From assembly GCA_017847835.1 (NCBI GenBank), contig JAGASH010000008.1:248001-312000 (forward strand): 64,000 nucleotides of DNA. The letters run 5' to 3'. The notes beneath the pieces were generated by a model. That model saw only the letters and a list, made by a program, of their open reading frames with translations, had not been told where the DNA came from and did no database searches. This stretch comes from Oscillospiraceae bacterium. Lineage in GTDB: Bacteria; Bacillota; Clostridia; Oscillospirales; Ruminococcaceae. The position numbers and the translations under genes are program-made. Of this stretch, positions 16,351-23,772 are shown in pieces; within the stretch, counting starts at the first letter, position 1, and the number at the start of each line of letters is the position of its first letter.

Positions 16351-17376
16351 TCAATGCCTCCTCAAAAGGTATAACTGTTCTTTAAGTCCTGCTGTATTAT
16401 TCGGTATCTTGTTCTTGTATCTCCGATAGCTATATTCAAAAAGCTTGAAACTGTCACCTATTGCGTAACGTCTGCAAATATCAGAGAGTTCTTCGGTTGA
16501 CAGTAATGCTTCGTTGTTATAGCTTATAAGTATGTATTTGCTTTGGCAATCTCTTATCATCGTTTCAAAAGCAGACGCAACAGTGCCTTTCTTGCAGAAT
16601 ACTGACTTCTGATCATCATAATTCCGCATTCCTGTTACGCCATGTATTTCGGGATAATCGTATCTTGCAATTGTTTCAAGAATGTGATAGTTAGGCAGAT
16701 ACTCCCTTGAATTATACGGGGGATCGGCATACAGCAGGTCACACTTTTTGGATAACAATTCGGTGAAATCCGAATTATAACATTCATTTTTCTTTCCGTT
16801 GCTTGTGATAACTGGTTCGGTCAATTCAAGCGTTTTATATGTACGCTCGTCCCAGAATTTAAGATAAGCAGCGTAAACACCGGTTATGTTTGAAACAAAC
16901 GGAACAGCGTTAATAAGAGCCGAAAGAAGATAGAAGTATTCATCTTCCGAGATCAGTTCTTCGGTGTGCCATTTTTCAATAGTCAGTCTGATAATATCAA
17001 TTTTTATTGCATTTTCAGGCTGAAAATACATTCTTTCACAATCGCCAACAGGACTATAATTGTTGTAAATGAAACATTGGTCTATTTCAAAACTTGTGTC
17101 CGCAATAGTCAATGCATTCAGATACCTAACAGGATCTGCAATACCCAGCTTCTTGAAAGAAGGTTGCCTGTTCAATCCGATAGATGCTCTGGACATTACA
17201 TAGCTGAAAAAAAGGAAGTCATTGCTGATCGTTCTGTACCCATTAGACTTGAAACTATTTGAAACTATCCCGGAGCCTGCAAACAGATCCACGACCGATG
17301 AAACTTTCGGTATCTCGGACGTTATGACGTTATTGATATTTTCTAACAAAAGACTTTTTCCACCGATATACCGCAT
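16351..17376 (-). CDS. Dam-type adenine-N6 DNA methyltransferase (first)
   Basis: 341 residues starting MRYIGGKSLLL, very like the N-terminal half of M.FokI. SAM motif DLFAGSG near residue 31, NDFLFFSYVMSRA near 55, catalytic DPPYNSREYLPNYH near 214. The start at ATG 17374-17376 is chosen because AGGAG lies 6 bases upstream; six earlier codons are open but lack a site. First gene of the operon, under a strong sigma-A promoter, so modification is made before restriction. Confidence 0.9.
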   Translation of the reverse strand: MRYIGGKSLLLENINNVITSEIPKVSSVVDLFAGSGIVSNSFKSNGYRTISNDFLFFSYVMSRASIGLNRQPSFKKLGIADPVRYLNALTIADTSFEIDQCFIYNNYSPVGDCERMYFQPENAIKIDIIRLTIEKWHTEELISEDEYFYLLSALINAVPFVSNITGVYAAYLKFWDERTYKTLELTEPVITSNGKKNECYNSDFTELLSKKCDLLYADPPYNSREYLPNYHILETIARYDYPEIHGVTGMRNYDDQKSVFCKKGTVASAFETMIRDCQSKYILISYNNEALLSTEELSDICRRYAIGDSFKLFEYSYRRYKNKIPNNTAGLKEQLYLLRRH

Positions 17377-17423
17377 TTTTACTCCTACTCGCAAACATAA
17401 AAAATATATAATTATCCATTTTT

Positions 17424-17452
17424 ATTATACCACAAAGCTAAATGAAAGTCAA
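17424..17452 (-). promoter_or_regulatory. Sigma-A promoter of the restriction/SIR2 operon
   Basis: Minus strand TTGACT (17447-17452), 17-base spacer, TATAAT (17424-17429). It is the only clear promoter before the four-gene operon. Confidence 0.75.
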
Positions 17453-17503
17453 CGAAATTGATGTAAAATAACTTCGACTCCACCGGAATCAAAGTCCCCA
17501 TAA

Positions 17504-18499
17504 TCACTTATTCTCCGCCAACGCCTTATCCCTGAAAGCCTTGATAACAGCTTCCTGTTCCTCGATCGTATGAGCCAGCTCCGCAACAGGCAATCCAAAT
17601 TCAACACATTCCGCCAACTTGCTGTCTACGACAGCCTTGCATTTCTTTTTCAGATCATCAAACTCGTCCATGACGTATGGGCTGACTTTGGCTATCCTCA
17701 AATCTTTATTCTTGTTTCTGACATAGGCGGTATAGTTATCCATGTCATGGGTGTAGTCGCTGTTTTTACGTTTCTCCCTTATCATCTGATTTTTCAGCCT
17801 TTTATTTTCAGCAAGACATTCTTCACGTTCACAGCATACAGCTTCTTCCGTTCCGAGAAAATGGCGGTGACAGAACCTGCACTCACAAACTTTAAGTCCC
17901 GCATTGAACACTGCGAAACTGAATTCATAGAAGAAAGTGAGCAGCGGTTTATCGGCAACACGATACACGATGTTTGTATTCTCGGTGCGAATGACAGCAA
18001 GCTGCGATCTCGGAGTTGCGACCAGTATTTCTCCCGTAGCCGAGTAGTCAAAATTACGCTCATCGTTCATAGCCTGCAATATCTCGTCAAACTGCTTTTG
18101 AAGCTCGGCTCTTGCCGTTTCCACCAACTTTTTATGGTTGAATCTCTCCTTGACATAGTCCTTCGGCATCAGGATAGGCTCACCGATGTTCATATAAGCT
18201 ACCGTAAGCAGATTACTGTAATACTTGAAAAATACGTTGTCACTGTTTTGGATAACAGCAGACCCGACATTTTTTACAAAATCCTGAACCTTGATACGCT
18301 CGTTCAGACCGCTCATCATAGTGATACGGAGATTTTCAAATATCTCACTGCGATTATTGCGAAAATCTTCAAGCTGGGACAGTATCTCATCAAACGTATA
18401 GACCTTTTCTTTTTCAGAAGCCGACAGAAGTTCATTCTTATTGATAGACCACACGATACTCACGGTGCGGTCTTTTTCGTTTATACGGTATAACAGCAT
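17504..18499 (-). CDS. DUF6076-like zinc-finger protein
   Basis: 331 residues, soluble. A cysteine cluster near residues 205-235 (CECRFCHRHFLG, then CCEREEC) should bind zinc, and is followed by a basic region NKRLKNQMIREKRKN. I associate this layout with DUF6076 proteins of Oscillospiraceae elements; function unknown. GGGAGAGG precedes the ATG. Its promoter is a perfect sigma-A consensus with a palindrome placed in the spacer, so it appears tightly controlled and could itself be the repressor. Divergent from the DUF3987 gene. Confidence 0.65.
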   Translation of the reverse strand: MLLYRINEKDRTVSIVWSINKNELLSASEKEKVYTFDEILSQLEDFRNNRSEIFENLRITMMSGLNERIKVQDFVKNVGSAVIQNSDNVFFKYYSNLLTVAYMNIGEPILMPKDYVKERFNHKKLVETARAELQKQFDEILQAMNDERNFDYSATGEILVATPRSQLAVIRTENTNIVYRVADKPLLTFFYEFSFAVFNAGLKVCECRFCHRHFLGTEEAVCCEREECLAENKRLKNQMIREKRKNSDYTHDMDNYTAYVRNKNKDLRIAKVSPYVMDEFDDLKKKCKAVVDSKLAECVEFGLPVAELAHTIEEQEAVIKAFRDKALAENK

Positions 18500-18513
18500 A
18501 TTCTAACCTCTCC

Positions 18514-18576
18514 CTTGATACGATAACTTGTTTATTCGTATATACTGATTATACGCTTGATACGGTATCTTGTCAA
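18514..18576 (-). promoter_or_regulatory. Perfect sigma-A promoter with operator repeats
   Basis: Minus strand TTGACA (18571-18576), 17-base spacer, TATAAT (18548-18553). The palindrome GATACGGTATC (18559-18569) lies between the two boxes. The surrounding word CTTGATACGGTATCTTGT (18556-18573) recurs as CTTGATACGATAACTTGT (18514-18531), 16 of 18 identical, a classic two-operator pattern. Confidence 0.75.
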
Positions 18577-18630
18577 GGGTTTTGGCGTATTTTTTCAAAA
18601 TTTACCGTATATTTTACAGTATATACGAAT
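18534..18630. repeat. 14-bp inverted repeat in the divergent regulatory region
   Basis: ATTCGTATATACTG (18534-18547) and its exact complement (18617-18630), 69 bases apart, flank the promoter region between the DUF6076 and DUF3987 genes. It could be a regulator site or a replication iteron pair. Confidence 0.6.
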
Positions 18631-18635
18631 TACGT

Positions 18636-18665
18636 TTGCTTTGTTGCCGCTTCGTATGGTACAAT
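18636..18665 (+). promoter_or_regulatory. Probable promoter of the DUF3987 gene
   Basis: TTGCTT (18636-18641), 18-base spacer, TACAAT (18660-18665). The leader from there to the start codon is about 105 bases. Confidence 0.45.
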
Positions 18666-18777
18666 GTTCATGTCAGCAAGAGAAAGAAAGCTGACAGCGG
18701 AACAACATACCTCATGTTGACCGCAACAATTATAAAGTGCTTTATAAAATATCAAACGAAAGGACGATGATAGATCG

Positions 18778-20238
18778 TTGAACAATGAAACACAATGGAT
18801 CCAGCCCACACCCCTCCGTCCCGACGGGACAAACCTCCTGCCGTTCCCTGTGAACGCACTGCCGCCTATTATAGGTGACATGGCGCAGGCGATAGCAACA
18901 ACCACCTCAACGGACGTTGCAATGGCAGGGACTTCCATACTCTCGGCGGTGAGCTACTGCTTTTCGGGAGTTTACAGAATGTCCGCCAAGCGTGACCATA
19001 CCGAGCCGCTGGTGCTGTACTCCCTCACCGTGGCAGAGCCGAGCTTTAAGAAATCGCCTGTTATTTCTTTGGTGAAGCGTCCATACGCAACTTTCGTCCA
19101 CGACTGGAACGAGAGCAACAAGCAGGACATTTTCAAATCACAGGCAGAACGTAAGCTGTTGGAGAGCAAAATGCTCGCCCTTGAAAAGAAAGATGATGTG
19201 ACCGCCGAGGAAATTGCAAAACTGCAAACCGACCTCAGTAACATTCCGCAGAGCAACTTCCGCAGGATTGCGGTGGACGATGTTACTCCCGAATCGCTTG
19301 TACGTCTGCTTGAAGAAAATAATACCTTGCTGATGATCTCAGATGAAGCGGGTATGCTCGGCAATTTCAGCGGACGTTACAGCAACAACGTTCCCAACAT
19401 TGACCTGCTGTTGAAGTGCTGGAACGGCGAAACGTTCATCAGCGACAGAGCCACAAGGTCGAGTATCGTGCTGAAAAAGCCGTATATGTCGGTCTGCCTT
19501 GCGTGTCAGCCCTATGTGTTCGACAGTATGATAAACAACACGGCGTTCCGTGGGAGCGGATTGATAGCACGTTTTCTCTATTGTTTCCCGAAAAGCAATA
19601 TCGGCACTCGCAAATATGACACGCAGGCTGTTCCCGAAGAGGTGACTGTGAACTACAAAAATATGACTTACAAGCTGTTGCAGGACAAGTTCACATATCA
19701 CAGCGACATGGAGAAATATCTCCACTTCGACCACAAGGCTTACGGCGAGTTCGTTGACTACTACAACAACTACATTGAGCCTCAGCTTGTCACCGATATG
19801 GCGTTCTGCAAGGACTGGGGCGGCAAGTATCACGGACTTATCCTGCGTTTGTGTGGTATCATTCACTGTATCAAATGTGCGCTGAACGGCTGTGACCCTG
19901 TTGAAAAGCGTGTGGATATAGACACGTTCTGCAATGCTATTGAGATCGGCGAGTATTTCCGGGAACAGGCGATATACGCATACAGTTTGGGCGACACCGA
20001 CTTCGCCACTGTTAAGGCTGAACGTGTCCTCGGCAAGATTCGTTCAAAGCGAATCGCAAAAATCAGGCAGAATGACCTGCACCACCTTTGCAGATGCACT
20101 TTGTTCAAGAACGCTCAGGACTTCAACGAAACGATAGATATGCTGGAAGAATACGCCTATCTTCGCCGTTTTACAAGCAAGGGCTCAAACAACAAAACCG
20201 TGACCGATATTGAGGTCAATCCGCACGTTTTCAGTTAA
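18778..20238 (+). CDS. DUF3987/YfjI-type replication-associated protein
   Basis: 486 residues matching the YfjI/DUF3987 family, often found beside relaxases and helicases in integrative elements and thought to serve element replication. A P-loop-like segment AEPSFKKSPVISL lies near residue 85, an acidic Walker-B-like LLMISDEAGMLGNFSG near 185, and RGSGLIARFLYCFP near 260. Start uncertain: a TTG at 18778 overlaps the stop of a 4-codon reading frame (ATG 18767) and lies 13 bases after AGGA; no ATG is in frame nearby. Codon use is less AT-rich than the SIR2 gene. First gene of a plus-strand run leading to the relaxase. Confidence 0.75.
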   Translation: MNNETQWIQPTPLRPDGTNLLPFPVNALPPIIGDMAQAIATTTSTDVAMAGTSILSAVSYCFSGVYRMSAKRDHTEPLVLYSLTVAEPSFKKSPVISLVKRPYATFVHDWNESNKQDIFKSQAERKLLESKMLALEKKDDVTAEEIAKLQTDLSNIPQSNFRRIAVDDVTPESLVRLLEENNTLLMISDEAGMLGNFSGRYSNNVPNIDLLLKCWNGETFISDRATRSSIVLKKPYMSVCLACQPYVFDSMINNTAFRGSGLIARFLYCFPKSNIGTRKYDTQAVPEEVTVNYKNMTYKLLQDKFTYHSDMEKYLHFDHKAYGEFVDYYNNYIEPQLVTDMAFCKDWGGKYHGLILRLCGIIHCIKCALNGCDPVEKRVDIDTFCNAIEIGEYFREQAIYAYSLGDTDFATVKAERVLGKIRSKRIAKIRQNDLHHLCRCTLFKNAQDFNETIDMLEEYAYLRRFTSKGSNNKTVTDIEVNPHVFS

Positions 20239-20249
20239 GGGAATCTGTC

Positions 20250-20300
20250 TTTTGCACCTTTTGGGCTTTTTGAGATGCAAAAGGTGCAAAAAGCTCAAAA
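20250..20300 (+). promoter_or_regulatory. Two mutually exclusive hairpins (attenuator-like)
   Basis: TTTTGCACCTTTT (20250-20262) pairs perfectly with 20279-20291. TTTTGGGCTTTTTG (20259-20272) can instead pair with CAAAAAGCTCAAAA (20287-20300) with one G-U pair. Both stems need overlapping bases, so only one can form fully. The element lies between the DUF3987 stop and the HTH gene. Confidence 0.5.
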
Positions 20301-20340
20301 TCCATAAAACACAAACCGTAGAAAGAAAGAGGTTTAATTT

Positions 20341-20637
20341 ATGACTACAACACAGAAAAAAGAGATCGTAGACAACATTCTGGAGCTGCTGATCCAGCTC
20401 ACCGAGGACGGAGAGAACTCCGCTCCGCAGTCCGTCAAAGCACCGACCGCCGACAAGGTGGAGATGCTGACTATCAAGGAGAGTGCCGCCCTCATCAGCG
20501 GACTTTCCGAACACACCGTCCGCCAGCTTGTGAGACAGGGCAAGATCAAGTCCGTAAGAACAGGCGCAGGCAAAAACGGAAAAATACTCGTAAACAAGGC
20601 TGACCTTGTGGAGTATTTTCAGGGAAAGGGGGTGTGA
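20341..20637 (+). CDS. Excisionase-like helix-turn-helix protein
   Basis: 98 residues. The C-terminal 55 residues (LTIKESAALISGLSEHTVRQ, then GKIKSVRTG and ILVNKADLVEYF) form a MerR/excisionase-type winged helix. The N-terminal 40 residues are a charged, probably flexible tail. In such elements these proteins bend attachment-site DNA for excision or regulate transfer genes. AAAGAGG precedes the ATG. The next gene starts 3 bases after its stop. Confidence 0.75.
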   Translation: MTTTQKKEIVDNILELLIQLTEDGENSAPQSVKAPTADKVEMLTIKESAALISGLSEHTVRQLVRQGKIKSVRTGAGKNGKILVNKADLVEYFQGKGV

Positions 20638-20640
20638 GAT

Positions 20641-20823
20641 ATGGTCGATATGGAAAAGGTTGAAAAGCTGACTTCTATCCTTGAAGAAAGAAGCGGTCTT
20701 GATGTCCGTGAAGCAGTTGCTCGTTCGTTTTTCTATCTCAATTCTTATGAGCTTACGACTTACAGAAAAGAGATAGACTATCTCCTCGAAACTTTTGGTG
20801 TTGAGGAAGAGCCGACGTTCTGA
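20641..20823 (+). CDS. Small element protein of unknown function
   Basis: 60 residues (MVDMEKVEKLTSILEERSG...), predicted helical and acidic, with no known motif. AGGGGGTG lies 7 bases before the ATG, and it directly follows the HTH gene, so it is probably translated. A TGCGAT/ATCGCA hairpin followed by T-rich sequence (20828-20850) is a likely terminator. Confidence 0.6.
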   Translation: MVDMEKVEKLTSILEERSGLDVREAVARSFFYLNSYELTTYRKEIDYLLETFGVEEEPTF

Positions 20824-20827
20824 TTTT

Positions 20828-21124
20828 TGCGATTCTTATGATCGCATTTTGGGATTTTTGTAATGCGTTTTTTTTGCATTACTGTGTCCACATTTTCGGC
20901 TGCTTTGTCAGCCGTTTAGCCTCGCAGAGCCCCATAAGCATTTTTGATAGTCCGAGTAGGCTGTCAAAAGTGCTTTGGGGTTACTGGCGGCGCCTGCACA
21001 AGACTGCGCTATGTGCCGAAAGTAAATTCCGCTGCTGCGCAGCGTTCTATGCTGCCCGGTCATAAGGGTCAGCACGATGCTCCTGCATCGTTCCCGACTT
21101 TGTCGGGATCCTCCCGTAAGGGAG
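20828..21124 (+). other. Hairpin array upstream of relaxase, putative oriT
   Basis: About 300 bases without a gene but with at least eight stems: 20828-20846 (6 bp), 20860-20882 (7 bp, T-rich loop), 20897-20914 (CGGCTG/CAGCCG), 20930-20980 (about 19 bp with G-U pairs and a bulge, loop TCCGAGTAGG), 21030-21044, 21074-21091 (ACGATGC/GCATCGT), 21092-21108 (TCCCGAC/GTCGGGA) and 21111-21124 (CTCCC/GGGAG). It lies directly before the MOBV relaxase gene, the usual place for the transfer origin. The nick site is not identified. Confidence 0.55.
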
Positions 21125-21171
21125 TCTATCGCTAACCATTCAAACAAAACTTAGAAAGAGAGATGTTACGT

Positions 21172-22365
21172 TTGAGTAAAACTATTTCAATGTGCCAGGG
21201 CAAAGGCAGCCTGTCGCACAACAACAGAGAGTTCACTGCCAAGAATATCGACCCGTCCAGAACGCCAGATAATATCATCTTCAAACAGCAAGATCTGGGC
21301 GAAGCGTATCACCGGCTTTTTGACGGTGTGATAGCTAACTATAATTCAAAACAAAAGAGGAATGACAGAAAGATCCCTGACTATTTTCAGCACCTGTTTA
21401 ACCGTGAGCCGAGCAAGTCGGTTATCACGGGTGCGAACAAGCAGAAAAGTTTCTATGAAGATTTGGTTCAGATCGGCACGAAAGATGATACTGGTGTCGG
21501 CACTCCAGATGCGGAAATTGCTGTCGCCTGTCTGAAAGAATACATGGAAGATTTTCAAGAGAGAAACCCGAACTTTTATGTGTTCAACGCCGTAATGCAC
21601 CTTGATGAAGCAACGCCCCATTTGCACATCGACTATATCCCTCTCGGACACTTTTTCAACGGTCTTGAAAAGCGAAATGCAATGGCAAGAGCTTTGGAGG
21701 AAATGGGATACGGCAAAGGTGCGAATGCTATCAACCGCTGGCGGCTCTCGGAGTGGAAAGTCCTGCACGATATTTGCATCAAACACGGTTTCGAGATCAG
21801 CGAACCTAAGAAGTCAAGGGGTTACAGCTTTACAACGGCTGAATATGGCGAGTACAAGGACAAGATCAAAGCCCTTGAAGAAGAAAAAGAGCAAGCCGAG
21901 AATGAGCGTGATGAAGCCAAAGCGGAGCTTGAAAAGATTGCTCAGAAGCGTGTGAAGCTCGATGATATTGACAAGCTCGAAACAGGCAGGACAATGCTCG
22001 GTGGTAAGGTCACAGTCGCAAAAGATGACTGGGAGAATATCACGGCTCTTGCAAAGCGTGAGGTCGCATCAACTAAGCAGGTCAGAAAGCTGAAAAAGGA
22101 ACGTGACGAAGCTGTGCAGAAGTACGATGAACTGAAAGACAAGTATGATACTGCAAGCGAGGAGCTTTCCGCTTACAAAAAGAAAGAAAAAGAGAGTGGC
22201 TTGTTCACGCGTGAGAAGCTGAAAAAGGAAACGGCTCGAATCAGCAGAGAAGATGAGCTGTCCCGTGAACTGAGGAAGGCTAAGGCTTTTATTTCTGCCT
22301 GTGGGCTGTCAGACGATTTTGCCCGGTATAAATTCAACAAAACAAGGGGTTCACAATTAGAATAA
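21172..22365 (+). CDS. MOBV-family relaxase (Mob/Pre)
   Basis: DNA relaxase of about 398 residues that should nick the element's oriT and lead the strand to a helper conjugation pore. N-terminal KGSLSHNNRE is the MOBV motif I region, and HLDEATPHLHIDYIPL near residue 140 is the metal-binding HxDExxPHxH motif III. From about residue 225 a long charged coiled coil follows (EEEKEQAENERDEAKAE and RKLKKERDEAVQKYDELKD). The TTG at 21172 fits family starts (SKTISMCQGKG) and spacing from AAAGAGAG; an in-frame ATG at 21163 is the alternative. No coupling protein gene is near. Confidence 0.88.
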   Translation: MSKTISMCQGKGSLSHNNREFTAKNIDPSRTPDNIIFKQQDLGEAYHRLFDGVIANYNSKQKRNDRKIPDYFQHLFNREPSKSVITGANKQKSFYEDLVQIGTKDDTGVGTPDAEIAVACLKEYMEDFQERNPNFYVFNAVMHLDEATPHLHIDYIPLGHFFNGLEKRNAMARALEEMGYGKGANAINRWRLSEWKVLHDICIKHGFEISEPKKSRGYSFTTAEYGEYKDKIKALEEEKEQAENERDEAKAELEKIAQKRVKLDDIDKLETGRTMLGGKVTVAKDDWENITALAKREVASTKQVRKLKKERDEAVQKYDELKDKYDTASEELSAYKKKEKESGLFTREKLKKETARISREDELSRELRKAKAFISACGLSDDFARYKFNKTRGSQLE

Positions 22366-22376
22366 AAGACAAAAAG

Positions 22377-22450
22377 CTATGGCATATCTCCGAAAGTGCT
22401 TGACAGAAAGAAAAATGCGCGCTACAATGATAATGCGAGATATGCCATAG
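22377..22450 (+). promoter_or_regulatory. Integrase promoter enclosed by a 14-bp inverted repeat
   Basis: CTATGGCATATCTC (22377-22390) is exactly complementary to 22437-22450. Between them lies TTGACA (22400-22405), 17-base spacer, TACAAT (22423-22428). Transcripts starting here hold only the right arm; read-through from the relaxase gene would fold both arms just before the integrase ribosome site. Confidence 0.7.
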
Positions 22451-22467
22451 TCCGTAAAGGAGATAAT

Positions 22468-23628
22468 ATGGCAAATATTACAAACAGAAACGGAAAGTTT
22501 CTCATAAGAGTTTTCACAGGTCGTGACATCAGTGGAAAGCAGATAGTCAAGTCCACAACTTACGTTCCGCCCGAAGGTACATCACCCAAAAAGGCTGAAA
22601 AGCTGGCTCAGGAGTATGCTTTTGAGTTTGAAAGGCACTGCAAGGGTTATGCTCAACTCAATGAAAATATGCGTTTCTCCGAACTGGCAGAGTGGTATTT
22701 TGAGAACTATGCACCCGAAGAATTAAAGCCGACTACGGTCCTGAACTACGAAAGTCAGTACAGAAACCATATCGCACCGATCCTCGGCAATAAAAAGCTC
22801 AAAGATATTACCACACCAATGCTGACAGAGTTCCTGAAAGTGCTTGGCAAAGAGCATCATTTAAATCCTATCTCGGTCAAAAAGGTATATATCGTGGTGC
22901 AGAGTATCTACCGCAGAGCCTTACAGCAGGGTTTTGCAAGGGACAATCCTTGTCAGAACGTGATAATTCCGAAGAAGCGTGACAGCGGCAAGCGTTATTC
23001 TCTTTCTGAGGAAGAAACAAAGCGTTTTCTTCACCTTATCCGTGACAAGCAGTGGGACGAAGATGTGAAGCGTATCCTGATCGTTCTGCTGTTCACGGGT
23101 ATGAGGATAGGCGAGTGTCTTGGTTTGGCGTGGGAGGATATTGATTTCGAGAAGAAAACGATATTCATTCACCATACGCTGTCCTGCGTTGACGGGGAGT
23201 GCTATCTTGATTCACCAAAGACAAAAAGCAGTATTCGTCTGATAGCCATGAATTCAACCGTTGAGAAATGCCTAAGAGATCAGCAAGCCTACGTTGAGCA
23301 ACTAAAAACGGCTCTTGGAAACAAGTACGCTCACCCCGAAATGGTCTTTCCGTCCGGGTTAGGCAATTACCGTGACCGTAGCTCCGTGTATCATTCTTTA
23401 AAGCGTATGACCAAAGGCACTGAGTTTGAGGATATGACGCTACATAAGTTGAGACATTGTAACGCTACGCTTTTGCTGAACAGCGGAGTAGACCTGAAAG
23501 TGATCTCCGAACACCTCGGTCACTGCGATATAGGGGTAACAGCGAACATCTATGCCGATGTACTCCAGAAGCAGAAGATACGCCTTGCCGACACGATCGA
23601 CGATAAACTTTCCGATGAACTGAGCTGA
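22468..23628 (+). CDS. int: Tyrosine integrase of the element
   Basis: 386-residue phage-type recombinase that integrates and excises the element. It has an N-terminal arm-binding region (ITNRNGKFLIRVF), a core-binding SAM-like domain (FSELAEWYFENYAPEELKP) and a catalytic domain with R213 (TGMRIGE), H326 and R329 (HKLRH), H352 (HLGH) and nucleophile Y362 (ANIYADV), all present. The ATG at 22468 has AAAGGAG upstream; a longer in-frame extension lacks a site. It reads towards rpsI and ends about 130 bases before the right attachment site, as expected for a site-specific integrase. Confidence 0.93.
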   Translation: MANITNRNGKFLIRVFTGRDISGKQIVKSTTYVPPEGTSPKKAEKLAQEYAFEFERHCKGYAQLNENMRFSELAEWYFENYAPEELKPTTVLNYESQYRNHIAPILGNKKLKDITTPMLTEFLKVLGKEHHLNPISVKKVYIVVQSIYRRALQQGFARDNPCQNVIIPKKRDSGKRYSLSEEETKRFLHLIRDKQWDEDVKRILIVLLFTGMRIGECLGLAWEDIDFEKKTIFIHHTLSCVDGECYLDSPKTKSSIRLIAMNSTVEKCLRDQQAYVEQLKTALGNKYAHPEMVFPSGLGNYRDRSSVYHSLKRMTKGTEFEDMTLHKLRHCNATLLLNSGVDLKVISEHLGHCDIGVTANIYADVLQKQKIRLADTIDDKLSDELS

Positions 23629-23634
23629 CACAAA

Positions 23635-23668
23635 AAACCTCTCTGTCGGTTTCCCGACAAAGAGGTTT
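23635..23668 (+). terminator. Terminator after the integrase gene
   Basis: AAACCTCT-C-TGTCGG paired with CCGACA-A-AGAGGTTT, one internal mismatch, followed by TTTACTTTC. Confidence 0.7.
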
Positions 23669-23683
23669 ACTTTCAAAGTATTT

Positions 23684-23705
23684 AGTTGAACAATTTGTTG
23701 AACAA
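23684..23705. promoter_or_regulatory. Integrase arm-type sites, right end
   Basis: AGTTGAACAA (23684-23693) and TTTGTTGAACAA (23694-23705); the 12-base word is identical to that at 9998-10009. Confidence 0.45.
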
Positions 23706-23759
23706 CTTCGTGAAAAATTCTCGAAAATACCGTAAATAGGCGTTTTGCGAAAAATACTT

Positions 23760-23772
23760 TTAACGCTTGGAG
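23760..23772. repeat. Right attachment site (attR) in the rpsI 3' end
   Basis: TTAACGCTTGGAG, which encodes the last codons and stop of rpsI on the minus strand; imperfect copy at 9861-9873. Confidence 0.65.

Larger units (their letters stand above)
9861..23772. mobile_element. Integrative mobilizable element at rpsI carrying defence genes
   Basis: About 13.9 kb bounded by TTAGCGCTTGGAG (9861-9873) and TTAACGCTTGGAG (23760-23772); the right copy is the last bases of rpsI, which stays intact. Inside are a tyrosine integrase at the right end, a MOBV relaxase with a hairpin-rich upstream region, a DUF3987 protein, an HTH protein, several small proteins and a restriction/SIR2 cargo. No conjugation-pore (type IV secretion) genes are present, so transfer would need a helper. 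Both ends carry the shared motif TTTGTTGAACAA, probably integrase arm sites. I recall rpsI as a known integration locus of streptococcal elements. Boundaries are inferred from the repeats. Confidence 0.8.

Noticed and set aside
18534..18630. CRISPR-like or iteron array
   Set aside because: Only one inverted pair and one imperfect direct pair are present; no regular spacing of three or more repeats.
19339..19866. 175-codon minus-strand frame inside the DUF3987 gene
   Set aside because: Antisense shadow; no ribosome site and no family match by eye.
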